DNA from: Notospermus geniculatus
Taxonomy: Eukaryota > Nemertea > Pilidiophora > Heteronemertea > Lineidae
Direction: 5' to 3'
NCBI GenBank assembly: GCA_002633025.1
Contig: NMRB01000002.1
Coordinates: forward strand, 975,205-1,039,204
DNA: 64,000 nucleotides
The position numbers and the translations under genes are program-made. Shown one piece after another: positions 11,685 through 22,750 of the stretch (positions are counted from its first letter, which is position 1; each line of letters begins with the position of its first letter). Below the pieces are notes generated by a model, which made no database searches, was not told the origin of the DNA, and saw only the letters and a list, made by a program, of their open reading frames with translations.

Positions 11685-12245
11685 ATAGTTAGTGAACGAA
11701 TTATAACCAAGAGACATTCCAAGTCATTCAGTGTAACGTACATGTACATGTACCTCGATTTAAAAAAGGCCACTTTTAGATTGGCAGAGATGTGAGTTAA
11801 GCCATTCGTCTGTAATTTAATGAGTTTATTTTTAATTAAGCTTTTAACTGGTCGGTTATCGGCCGATGAACATATTAGGATATCATATGTTCCTAAATGA
11901 TTGAAATACGAGACAGAAATCTGAAAACGGATCCACACTAAGTAGACGACGTACAGGCAGCCTTCATGGCCGTCTCCTGTCTACCGTTGCAGTTGACGAT
12001 CGTACGAGTAAACGTACGAATAAAGGGTTGGTTTTCCGTACGTAATACATACTAGCATAAAGGAATCAATCATAAAGGTTCAACTTACAAATTTAGCATT
12101 TTATAATTGTGGACAGTATCCCTTTAAACCTCTGCAGGTTTGCATTCTGACTCTTCCATATGATAGGCAAGACCCTTCTGCATGTTTAGTGCAAATTTTG
12201 TTGGATTCCGACTAGTTGATCTTATGATACAAAAGGAGTGAAATA

Positions 12246-12636
12246 AGGGAGTTTTCGCAAATCTGACGAAAAACGAAGTACGAAATACGAAATTGGACGT
12301 CATACCTATGACTTAATGTATTTCAGGAGATGGTTGGTACCACAATATCGCCTGCTGCAAGAGCGTCTTTTAGCGTATGACGTTAGACCGATAGAGTAAC
12401 GGTGTATATTAAACCTTGAAATTTATCTTTCGTTTCCACTTCGTTGATACGAATTGGAAATTTAAAAACTTAAGATGCGCCATAACTCTTTCGATCTTAC
12501 ATGACATGCTAAAAGACGCACTGGCATGAGGGACATTTGTGGTACCAACCATTTCCTGAAATACATTACGTCATGGATATGACGTCCAATTTCGTATTTT
12601 GTACTTCGTTTTTCGTCAGATTTGCGAAAACTCCCT
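12246..12636. mobile_element. 391-bp MITE with long TIRs (AGGGAGTTTTCGC)
   Basis: The outer bases AGGGAGTTTTCGCAAATCTG and their complement at the right end begin inverted arms of roughly 150 bases; the arms still match at GGTTGGTACCACA / TGTGGTACCAACC. The centre is AT-rich. The high arm identity argues for a fairly recent copy. The target-site duplication is unclear. Confidence 0.8.
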
Positions 12637-12871
12637 AATGAGAACCCCACGAACGATGAGAGCGCAGGGTCATCTGTGTACATGTACATTTGAATACGCT
12701 ATTTGCAGGGGATATTTTGCAGGACAAAACAAGGGCGTAGGCTGATGTAGCCTGGGGAGGGGCACATTTTTTTGGAAGCGGAACTCGTCATGCAGCATAG
12801 GCATTAAATTTCACAGTATGCCGAAGAGTAATAAAGGTTTGCTCTGGATGGGGGTCGGGGGGGGGGGGGGA

Positions 12872-12960
12872 CAACAAGTAGTCCTAAAGTTTCCCATGAT
12901 GCCTTGAGCGCGCGGTGACAGATCGGTGCGAGGTACGATGCGCCATCTGTCGTGACAATG
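12872..12960 (+). repeat. 89-bp direct repeat, copy 2
   Basis: Second copy of the segment at 10341-10429. It follows a poly-G run (about 12857-12870), where sequencing and assembly often fail. From 12957 it runs into a GGGTTCTTT...AAGAACCC foldback that ends near 13205. Confidence 0.75.
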
Positions 12961-14399
12961 GGTTCTTTGTAGTACCCTCAAAATTTAATCGCAGATTTCG
13001 CTACGACGCTCGATGCAAAAGTGTATTTATTTCATACCTCGTGAATAAAGATATTCATCAGGTGGAGCACGGTGTATCGGTTGTATTCTCACGCATTCAC
13101 AGATTTCTTGATGTGGATTTCAGCACCCTGGGGTACTTTAGGGTTCTAGACAGAACCCTATAGAAGAAAGGGTTCTTTGAAAGGCCAAAGAACCCTCTTG
13201 GAACCCTTTTTGCTAAGAGTGTAGACCTACTTTGCCAGCATTCCTGCCAGACTCGCAGGAGATGATCACCGTTTGAACCAAAAACCGATTCAATACTACC
13301 AAGAATATATAAGTACCAAGAATGTACAACTTAGTAATCAATCAAACGGATGGGCATTAAGTTACTTTTTCTGATAATAGAGGGCGTACGGTAATTATAG
13401 GCCTTCTAATTAAATAACCAATGTTTAGATTTAACGGTTGTTGACTAAATTGTATTATTTAGAATATCGGCAATATTCTTATGTAAAGTTACAGACATAT
13501 TACTGGCGTGCAAATTTTTTTTGATTTTGGTGAAACCATGGATTTGTTGTTTAGGTCAGAGTGCCCGACCCCGAGATCAAGTACGATATCAATTTGTCGA
13601 AAATATGGTCCATTCAAAACTACTCTGTAGCTCGGTTATTTCTGAGTGCACGTAACTGCGGGAGGTGTCATTTTGTTCGTAATGATCTTCTCTACACAAT
13701 AATCCTTCACAAATTAAGGTCCCTTCAGTTACAGGTTCACCAAAGGCAAATTAGTAAACTCACTTTTGGCACATATTTTGAGTTGTACATTCTTGGTACT
13801 TATATATTCTTGATACTACTTGGAGTGTTGGTTGAATATCTAGAAAAAGACGTCCTTTCTCTTCAGTCAAGTTCTGTGGCGGCCACAGAACGTTCAGGTA
13901 AAACATAATGCTGAAGGACATTGTGACAGACGAGTTCCCGCGTTTGAAATTGAAACGGCGAAACTACCGATTCCTCGGCTCAGTTCTCTGAGGCAAACTT
14001 TTTGCCTATTTTTTCCCACTTAATGCACCAAATGGACAGATGCCAATCCTTGCTAATCTTATCACCATTATGTGGCCTTTCTCTTGACTTTTTCCACCAA
14101 GCAGAGAGACCAAGACACAGTTTGGCCTATGAAGAAACGACATCAATTCAATTATCATCTCTTGGAGCAAGAGGTTGCCAAGAAAGACTATTGCATCACT
14201 TTAAAGCCAATTGGTGAATAAAGATCTTAGAGTAGTCTCGAACCTTTTACAAAGTGATATGGATAAAAATAGTAAGTAAGACTACAGCAACAACAACAGA
14301 GTGCTTTTGCAGCTGGCAAGATGAGCTAATTTGTACGAAAGCCCAGAATGCTCATTCAAAATTCAAAATTCAATATTGAATTTTGAAGTGAGAAAATTG
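12961..14399. other. No gene seen; GGGTTCTTT foldback then unique sequence
   Basis: The left part (12957-13210) has repeated GGGTTCT / AGAACCC words in both orientations, typical of a small foldback element. The rest, 13220-14340, has open frames of up to 115 codons, but none resembles the missing AP-3 beta trunk or another family I recognise. No splice-bounded exon could be supported. Confidence 0.45.
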
Positions 14400-14876
14400 T
14401 AGTCTGGTTCCCTGACCTGCTGTATGGTGGCGCTGACTGATGGTGCGATACAGAGGTCAAGTCAACGCCACCGTTATACTGATCACGTGATCTAAAATTG
14501 TCAGGATCCTGACAATTTTGCTGTGACGTCACTTAGTAACGGCCTTAGTAACACGATTTCGCTACATCGAACATCAAGCCGATTGTGCAGCCTTTTGACC
14601 CTACAACTTCGGGATTAATTATTTCTCTTGCGATACCTGTACAGGACGATGCAGAGGCAGAGCTGATACTGGTACACCTAAAACATTCAGAACACCCGGC
14701 ATTTTGACAGTTTTCACACACAATGTACAACTCGTTTACCGGACCCCGATATCCCATAATAGTCAGCGCATGGCTAATGTTCTATTTTTAGATCAGTATT
14801 GACGGCGGCATTTACCTGACCTCTGTATCGCACCATCAGTCAGAGCCATCATACAGCAGGTCAGGGAACCAGACTA
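14400..14876. mobile_element. 477-bp TIR element inserted in a palindromic minisatellite
   Basis: Left TAGTCTGGTTCCCTGACCTG and right CAGGTCAGGGAACCAGACTA are inverted; similarity continues inward for about 70 bases to TGACCTCTG. TA at each end fits a TA target site, as for Tc1/mariner-type elements. The flanks on both sides are the same AAAATTG / CAATATTGAATTTTG satellite, so the element landed in that repeat. No transposase is present. Confidence 0.8.
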
Positions 14877-15110
14877 AGAAAATTGCCACTTCAAAATTCA
14901 AAATTCAATACTGAATTTTGAAGTGAACAAAAAACGCCACTTCAAAATTCTAAATTCAATATTAAACTGGTCATCTGTTTGAAAATGGCCGGCGTCCAAA
15001 AAATTAAGGTGATGGAAGACAATGGGAATGATAGCCTTGTTGCTTATACGTTTCTGATAGCTGATCATTTACACTGGAAGTTAAGTACACATATAATTCT
15101 CATTCAAAAT

Positions 15111-15369
15111 TCAAAATTCAATATTGAATTTTGAAGCGAGAAAATTGGCACATCAAAATTCAATATTGAATTTTGAAGTGAGAAAATTGGCACTTCAAAA
15201 TTCAATATTGAATTTTGAAGCGAGAAAATTGGCACATCAAAATTCAATATTGAATTTTGAAGTGAGAAAATTGGCACTTCAAAATTCAATATTGAATTTT
15301 GAAACGAGAAAATTGGCACTTCAGAATTCAATATTGAATTTTGAAGTGAGAAAATTGGCACTTCAAAAA
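15111..15369. repeat. 42-bp palindromic minisatellite, six copies
   Basis: The unit is a 28-base perfect palindrome built on CAATATTG with CTTCAAAATT arms, plus a 14-base spacer (GTGAGAAAATTGGCA type). Because 42 is divisible by three and the core is self-complementary, long open frames appear on both strands (14-residue repeats). These frames are an artefact of the repeat, not genes. Related single units lie at 14345-14390 and 14885-14970. Confidence 0.9.
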
Positions 15370-16147
15370 TTGGCTCAGTAACTGCTTTTTCTAAAGCATG
15401 AAATCAATTTGAGTTCACTAGCCAAGGAAACACCGAGGAAACCGGGACAAATGCAATTTACTGGTATGGTAGATGGGCTGTGGCTGCGATCTTGATGCAT
15501 TGGCTGACTTTCACAAGGCATTTTCATTTGCTTGACTGAGCTCTGTGCAGAAGACGCCTTGAACTTTCAGTGCAACCATACTTTAACCTGAACCTCTTCT
15601 GTTACGAATAGATTTAGCTTTGGAACTGGAGTTTGCTTTCACTGAGTTTGCTTTGATTAGTGTGCTGGAAATAACATGTGAATTGGGAGCATGTTCTGAC
15701 GCTTGATTTGTGTGTTATCAAAGAAGCAGCTATGATGTAATAGGAGCTGTCAGCGAGTTGACCACTAGGTGTCACTGCGGCCCAATTCAATGCATCTAGC
15801 GGACCCAGTCATTATCGATCGAACAGCAATCACGTAGATTTTCCTGTACATTTGGTCCGCTAAGACTTTGCTGCCATCTGTTGGCAATATGCGCGGCTGA
15901 CTGCTCCTATTGCTAATTGACTGTGATTATGGCAGTGGATAAGTGATCATTGAATGAAATCACAGACTGAATTTGGACTGTACTGGTGTCTCTGTGAATG
16001 GTGCTTGGAGTCTCCCTAGCATTCGCATAACGGTGTTATCCGAAATGACCTCTGTGAGATAAAAAGACATTGAGGTGATATGGTTCATCCATTGGCTCCG
16101 ACTCTGAACCTCAAAAGTTTTGCAGCTGTCTTTTCTCTCCCATCCAG

Positions 16148-17364
16148 GTCTCCAGTGCAGTTTTCATTCCCACAAAAACATACGAGCTCCTGAACCGAAT
16201 GACGGGTGCCGGACTAAGCAGCCATTACAGATTTACACGATCCATGTCGGTCTTTTCACCCAAGATGGTCTCTGTAGAAGTGACCTTCACAAATCAGTGT
16301 GATAAGCCAGTTGTACCAATACGAGTTGGGGCTTACAAACTTCAATCTGGAATGGAGTTGCATGCCTTCCCAGAAATAAGTAAGTGAAATATTGCACTCT
16401 TCCTCTGTTAGTTTCTGAATGTAGTATTTGATCAGGAAATCAACCACATGACTTCAACTGATTTCTTCAAATCTCTTGCAGATAATTTAGATCAAGGTGC
16501 TTCCACATCGGTCACAATGGGAATTGATTTCAATGACACAACACAACCTGCCAACTTTGAGATTTGTACATCAGATAGGAAGTTCAATGTAACAGTCAAA
16601 GCACAAGTTGGAGAATTATTACAACCTATATCCATGAGTGAAAAAGATTTCAACCAACAGCAAGGTGAGTTTATACGTCTGCCAAGGTGTGTTCTGTCAG
16701 ATTTGAAAAAAATGTACCAAAACCCTGAGAAGTACTCAGCCCTATCATATATCCAAAAAAAGGCAACACACAAAATGATATAATAAAAGGAGTCTTCCTC
16801 CAGAAATTTAGCAAATTTTCAACCCCAACCGGGTCTTCTTCAGGCTGGCACTTTCAAGTCGAGCTACCAGGTGGCTACTCCTGGTAGCTCGACTTGAAAG
16901 TGCCAGCCTGAAGAAGACCCCAGGTGGGATCGAAAATTTGCTAAATTTCTGGAGGACGACTCCTTTTATTATAACCTTATCATATAGATATTCATTGGAA
17001 AGATCTCACAGACTTCATGCTGATTCTTTGATGCATTATAAAGTATTCTGTATAATTTCATTGTTTTGTTCCAGGTAAATTGACTGGTATGAATGAAAAT
17101 GCAAGTAGTGTCGAACTTCCTTCCGGGAACCAAGACACAGAAACTATTTGTCGTAAAGTCTATGAAGCAGCAAATGTTATCCAAGTGCCAGCATTGAATG
17201 AAAATGAGTACAAGTTCTGTGCAAGGACTATTGGTACAGGTTGCTTGGTGCTAGTCAAGGTCACAGCTAGTGGCAGTAAGGCATCTTTAGTGGTCAACTG
17301 CGAAAAAATGGTGATAGGGTCAATGTTATTAAAGGATATTAAAACTTCTTTGTCTCGGATATGA
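16148..17364 (+). CDS. AP3B: AP-3 complex beta subunit, C-terminal exons
   Basis: Exons 16148-16379, 16482-16664 and 17075-17364 join in frame (phases 1 and 1) and end at TGA 17362-17364, giving 234 residues. They match the C-terminal appendage of AP-3 beta: IPTKTYELLNRMTGAGL, the MGIDFNDTTQ strand, VGELLQPISMSEKDF, LTGMNE, and a final VIGSMLLKDIKTSLS. Exon phases and order agree with a conventional AP3B1/AP3B2 gene on the same strand as the N-terminal exons at 6813-9187. Hinge and most of the trunk (about 700 residues of a usual 1,050-1,100) are absent between. Whether one transcript joins both parts cannot be decided here. The frame could also begin six or seven bases later at a second AG (16153-16154). 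Confidence 0.93.
16779..16973. mobile_element. 195-bp near-perfect hairpin in the last AP-3 beta intron
   Basis: The arms TATAATAAAAGGAGTC...and its complement fold over almost their full length (about 90 bases each) around TAGCTCGACTTGAAAGTGCC and a short loop near 16872. Within the arms is TTCAACCCCAACCGGGTCTT. A related piece, TTTTGCAAATTTTCGACCCC with CGGGGTCTTCCTCAGG, occurs at 32118-32156 next to the N run, so this is a family. In RNA it would be a strong stem. Confidence 0.85.
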
Positions 17365-19012
17365 TATTCTTAATCTCATTGCTCTCTGAAGTTGTGGGAA
17401 TGTGTAGGAAGTTCTTGTGTCAGCCTGCTGAGTACAACGTTTACGAAAGTGGGAAAAATCCTGGGATAAATTGAAGGGGTGAGAGCCAGAACAACCTAAG
17501 TGCATTTTTTTAATTTTACAGGAGAAGCAAAAAACAGTTTTTTGCACATAGGTCGTTCTGGCTCTGAAGAAATTATTTTTGTTTTATTTTATCCAAATGC
17601 TAAGATATAGGCATTTTATGCTGATTTGATAAGAACAAGAAATATTTTTGCTTCTTCAAATCACTCTTAGTTACCGTTTAGAGCTTCTAGGGAGCATGCA
17701 AAACACAAAAGACTGTCGGGACCCACATAGGCTGTTCTGGCTCTCAGCCTTTTTTTTGACTCCAATTTCACCCAAAAGGGGGCAGTACTTCCACATGAAG
17801 CTGTGCTTGTTGAACAGAGCTCTTTTCAAGCTTCATTTTGATATATCAGTTCCAAAACAACCCAAGTGGCACATAGGTTGTTCTGGCTCTGACCCCTTCA
17901 ATTTGCTCTGATCACTCATGGTCTTGTGTTATATTTGTTATTGGGTGTTTGTGCTGGATTTGGTACATGTACCATGTACTGAGGTGTTGATATTGGTCAC
18001 TTTGAATCCCTACCTTAACCCATCTTCCTGTGGGCCCTGTGCATGATGAGGTCATCTGTGACAATCCAATTTTAAGGACACTCATTCCTGCCCTCCAGTA
18101 GGAAGAGCCCTACTTGTGATCAGGGGACCTTGGTGGAGTGAAGTGATAACTCTTTGATACTTCAATTATCTGTGCTCCCACTGACTTTTACTAGTGATGA
18201 TAATGCAACTGGAGGACAGCTTTGTGTACCCTGAATAGAAATACATGATTATGGCTAATTAACCAGTCACAGGGTGAGATGTGCTGAGGAAGACTCTTGT
18301 TACCAACATGTCTTGACGATGCATGGATCCTCATGTGTTTGTGATATACAGTGTGCATAGCTTTATAGTTTCTTGTCCATTCCAGTGTCGCATTCCATGA
18401 TATACTTGTTTGCCCACCCGTCTTCTATGTAGCTTGTCTTGTCTGATCTGTGCCTTTTGAGTATTGTACTAGTTATGTGGATTTGAGTAACTTTTAGTAG
18501 TGCTTAACTTACAAATGATCCTTGGCTAGTGTCTGACAATGACATGTTCAGATTTGAATGTCACTGTTGGCTTGTCCTGTGTGTTTTTCCCTTGCACTTT
18601 CCACAGTTGTGGAGGGGTAAATTTCAGGTTTGTGATGTTCTCGCATTAAGGTTGTGTGGTGCATTGTTGAACCTCTACAATAATCCGAATTGTCTTTGTC
18701 TTCCCCTCCCTGTCCTTACATATCTTCAGAAAAACAAGGGTTCAACCTGTGTTTTCATCTTCATCTTCTATGTTAGCCAAAATGTCATGCCTTATCTGCA
18801 GGGAATCTGTGTAGAATGAGTTTGTTACCATGGTTACAGGACATGTATTTTCTTACATCTGTCACAACCATCATGAAATGAACCCTTGATGATTCAAGTT
18901 GTAGCTTCCCAGTAAACATTATTTTGCATATGTTTGTGATGTAGTCTGAAGTATTATCAAAAAGTTATCTTGTCATGTAAATTATATGTATATATTTCAA
19001 TGAAAAATAAAA
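17365..19012 (+). other. AP-3 beta 3' UTR and poly(A) signal
   Basis: No further coding exon follows the TGA. The first clear AATAAA on the plus strand is at 19007-19012, so the 3' UTR may be about 1.65 kb. It contains the foldback element at 17468-17904. Beyond the signal, a 37-base unit ATACCATGTGCATTGTTACA-type is tandemly duplicated at 19022-19084. Confidence 0.55.
17468..17904. mobile_element. 437-bp TIR element inside the AP-3 beta 3' UTR
   Basis: The left AAATTGAAGGGGTGAGAGCC and right GGCTCTGACCCCTTCAATTT are inverted, continuing as AGAACAACCTAAGTGC. Two more internal copies of CATAGG(T/C)(C/T)GTTCTGGCTCT lie at about 17549 and 17727, so it may be a nested or partly duplicated element. 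No coding capacity. Confidence 0.75.
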
Positions 19013-19283
19013 ACTTATAATGATACCATGTGCATTGTTACACCAAAATTTATGATACCATGTGCATTGTTACACCAAAATTTAAAATTGAAGTCCTGTA
19101 CTGGACCAGGCTGGTATAGTTAGATGATGCTCTCCTTTGTATTATGGCCCACAAAGAAAGAAGAAAAAAAACATCCCACAGGGTCTCCCTGGATGTTTTT
19201 GGTAGGCCTTAGCAGCTGGTGATCCTGGTATGATCACAAATGGATCTTTTAGAACCTCCATCTTCCTCCAGCTTACGCTCCTG

Positions 19284-19384
19284 GCCCCGTATTCATAAAA
19301 CTACTTAAGTCTAAGTATGACACTTATCCTTTGTTCAACACAAAAGATAAGTATCAGACTTAAGTAGCTTTATGAATACGGGGC
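19284..19384. repeat. 101-bp foldback with GCCCCGTATTCATAAA ends
   Basis: The arms GCCCCGTATTCATAAAACTA and the complementary right arm are inverted over about 45 bases (TACTTAAGTCT...AGACTTAAGTA). The ends resemble those of the foldback at 31536-31668 (GGGCCGTATTCAAGAAGGGTG) and, more loosely, 49408-49564. This suggests one broad family. Confidence 0.8.
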
Positions 19385-20125
19385 CTGGTCAGATATAATC
19401 ACACTAAAAGTCATCTGTTAGATATATTCAAACTTTACTCCTTTAAAAGACTTCAGGAATATGTGAAGAATAAAGTCAAATGCATAGAATTTGAAATGGA
19501 AGGATATGAAAATGAAATTTGATATGATATATACAAAGAATTTGATTGTAAAATGAACGACATTCGACTTTATAACGTCAACGATAGTCCACCGGCCAGC
19601 GGGCATTCATCTTAAAGCGGCACACTGTGCTTCTAAGGCCTGAGAGTAAGTCATCGTCGGGGGACGAGGTTAGCAGTAGCACAAGCGTGTGGTATGCATT
19701 TTGCGCACACGTTGCAATGGTGTCTGAAGAAGGAATCCGTGGCAAAATGAAACAAAATGAGAAACCCCCAGCCGGACATCGGGGCCTACGGATAAATGGC
19801 GGGAGCGTCAGACGTCTGGCTCATCTGCTGGTGAAACGGGCAAAAATGACACCAGGAGCCTGTTTCATAAAGTGACTTTAAGCTAATGGTACCATTAACT
19901 CAATGCATTTTCCATTTGGTTAAAGGTACAACAGGCCCCTGAACAATAGGTGCCGCGGTGTTCAGCTCGCATTACTTGGTAACAGTGAAAATGCATAGAT
20001 TCTGGTAACCTTGATCTATAGACAGTAATCCAATACTGAATGGTAAGGCGATTGTCAGAGTATCCTGCGCACACGAATTAGGGGACACCCATACTCCAAC
20101 GAAAAAAAACATGAGCCGACTGAAT
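19385..20125. other. Intergenic, no gene seen
   Basis: AT-rich sequence to 19610, then a GC-richer stretch with an 82-codon open frame (19627-19875) lacking any recognisable motif or splice context. A weak inverted pair, CCTGTTTCATAAAG and GGTACAACAGG, lies at 19861-19937. Confidence 0.4.
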
Positions 20126-22750
20126 TCAACCACTCCAGCGAATGAATATTGGTAATGCGCAAATGACGAATGTTGAAAGCCCAGCCGCCCAGCGATTAGT
20201 TTTCCCTCCATTACATGGATTTTCGGATGAGTCGCAGCAGAAGTGGGTGCTTGCCATGGTGCCGAACCCGAGGGCGAATCCGGTGTATGTTTTTTCAAGG
20301 CACACATCGTAGCAGTTGCGGACGAGTTCTTCTGATCCATCGCGGTGGAAATTTATACCTTTCTGGAAATAGAAATGGGAATAAATGATGAGGAAGCGCT
20401 CCAATTTGGACTTGTAAAAAAAGTAGGACCATTAGCCCTTTCAGACGGACAACATACGTTATGCAGAATTAGTTAACCCCACTTGAATAGCGCAGACTAA
20501 TAATGTCCGCAGTTGGTCGATTAACAACGACCGGTCATGCCAGTTCTATTCCGACTAATTGGGGACACACAGCAATATGCACATAAACGTGGACTTTAAA
20601 AGTGTCCGCATTTGTGAAATCCCCATTCGACGATACCACGATTTTTAATGCCACGTACATCTCTTCTTCTAAAATGTAGTGCCCACAAAAACCATGCTGG
20701 TACACCTATACCGGTGCTGTTTCAATTTGTGGGTGTGGGAAAGTGAAGCTTATTGACCAGACTTTGCGCACTACACAATCCATGATTTCGGTAAATAACC
20801 AGGGGAAATATATAGAGGCAAATCGATTTTTCGGGGGAGCTAATGACGAATAGAGGATGTAGTGTGCCTGAAAGCATACCAGATGACTATACAAGCGAAA
20901 GAAATGACAGAATGACTATCAAAATTAATTGGCATTAGAGAAAGTCTTTTTAATCCATCATTCGCATATACATGTGTAATTGTCCGTCGTCAAGTTTTTT
21001 AAATCTTGCGAATCTTAAAATGGAATGTGTTCTGGCTGTCCAACACAGGACGATACAGAGGACTGTAATATCAATTTCCTATTCCTCACATAGTGATGTG
21101 AAAAGAGATTTTCACTCGACGCAAGGGCCCAACGCGCCGCGTAGCGGCCAACAGCGAAGCTAGCCAAAGACTTGTCACGGGTCAATCAATAGAACTGGAC
21201 TCATAGGAAATATGCACCTAATGTCCAGATGGAATATACCGGACGGCTGGTTCACGTTTTTAGTGACTGTGAACGTAGATGGGTACATTATGTAGCGATA
21301 CGCTGACAGATTTGCTGGGGACTTGCTCTGTGGATGTTGTAAAATGCGATTTTNGTAACCTACGGTTGTCTCTCACACGGGAAATTTACACGCAAATTGC
21401 ATTATTCATAAGTCTCTGCCTTGAGCAGGCACGGTGCATATCACGAACCAATGGATCCCGTGCAAGTCGCTCACAGAGGTACTGAGGATCAATAGTGCTT
21501 CAGCAATTCAAGTGGTACTGGCTCCTTCACTGCTTCTAAGTTTTACCAGCAAGAAATGCGTGCAGTAGGCTACATCGTGACCTCACGGTTACAATTCGTT
21601 TACGTTCGAAGCACTGAGTGGTCGTCGACGCGTCTTACACTTACAGGCGAATCATGCCGGTGTAATAGGAAAGTAAATCCCAAAAGGAAAGGAGTCCGTC
21701 TTTGGACTCAATGAAGTGCACGTTTTAGCCAAAGATCCTAATCTTGCGGAAGATTATTACTTCTCCTGACTAATGAAGGTAGTTTTTTATATCGCGCTGG
21801 CACACGTCTGCGTACGCTGCGGCATTTTCACCGCGACGGTGTGCGTTTTAAGCGCCTTCAATTTGGCGTTCGGAAAAATCTGCCGATGCTTTCAAAAATT
21901 ACTTGCGCTGGATTTAAGCTGTCGGATAGCTAGGAGAACGACTGTAAAGAGGCGAGGCGACTGTCGACTGCAGCTGCCATCAGCTCCGCTTCGTTGTTTC
22001 TTCCACAACGATCCATGATTGCATTTTAAACTCCCCTTCATATTTAGCGGAGGAGTTTTCGCTTGTGTTCCAGCGGCTGCCAAAATCGATGGCCGTTGTG
22101 CAATGTTCTTTAGCAATGACGCACTTTTGTTTTGATTTACCGCAGCAATACTTCGTACGGTAGTACTGGAATTTCTAGGGAAACGATTAATTTGCAGTGT
22201 GATATGTAAAAGAATCATGGACAATGACACAGAAGAAAGTGACCGGTTAACCATGGATGCTGTTCACAAGCGACCGCCGCGCCACACGCTTGGCAAGCCG
22301 AATGACCGTCTCCGTTGAGGGTCATCGGGACACGTGTCGATCCGGTCAGGGGCACTGCTTTTTATTTCGCAGTGCCGGTGTAACATCTATCAGTGTTCCC
22401 CATCCCCATCTGCCAGTGTTCCCTTACAAAAGAACGACGGAAAAAGAGGCGATTGAACAACAGGGGACACACTCACAGACGGGCCAATCTGTTTGCCAGT
22501 GTTTCCCAAACAATGAGGGGAAACACTGAGCGATGGAAACACTGACAAACTTTACACCTGTGTCGCCAATGGGGTAGAACGAAGTTATTGCTGTTTTACA
22601 TGTCATGATGTATCAGTGGTTCTCGTTTTGAAGTAAATGAGCTGGAATCGGGTTGTAGGCTCCCCTAATCACCACTCAGTTGTACTTACCAGTTACGAAG
22701 GCCAGTGATGTGAGTATCGTTCCGAGCAATATAATCCAGCGTTGAGACAT
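20126..22750 (-). CDS. Ly6/uPAR-like small GPI-anchored protein (exons 1 and last)
   Basis: Exon 22690-22750 (minus) encodes MSQRWIILLGTILTSLAFVTG and ends in phase 1 at GTAAGT: a signal peptide exon of the kind that starts Ly6 genes. Exon 20126-20362 (minus, acceptor TTTCCAG) encodes a Cys-rich segment NCYDVC, then HFCCDSSENPCNGG, then a hydrophobic tail ending before TGA at 20126-20128. The CC-x5-6-CN pattern followed by small residues and a hydrophobic C-terminus is the Ly6/uPAR three-finger end with a GPI-anchor signal. The middle exon (first finger cysteines) was not found; the single N at 21354 may hide it. Joining the two exons into one gene is inference from order, strand and family structure. 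Confidence 0.6.
22378..22558. mobile_element. Small element with GTGTAAC...CAGTGTTCCC ends
   Basis: Starts GGTGTAACATCTATCAGTGT, ends GAAACACTGACAAACTTTACACC, and contains four further CAGTGTT(T)CCC or inverse words. It shares ends and the AGTGTTCCCC word with the elements at 25091-25221 and 26192-26316, so it is a dispersed foldback family. Confidence 0.6.

Noticed and set aside
13561-13908. 115-codon frame as a missing AP-3 beta trunk exon
   Set aside because: No resemblance to beta-adaptin HEAT repeats and no bounding splice sites in phase.
15104-15381. 85-codon open frames on both strands with a 14-residue repeat
   Set aside because: They follow directly from a 42-base self-complementary satellite; no start context, splice site or domain.
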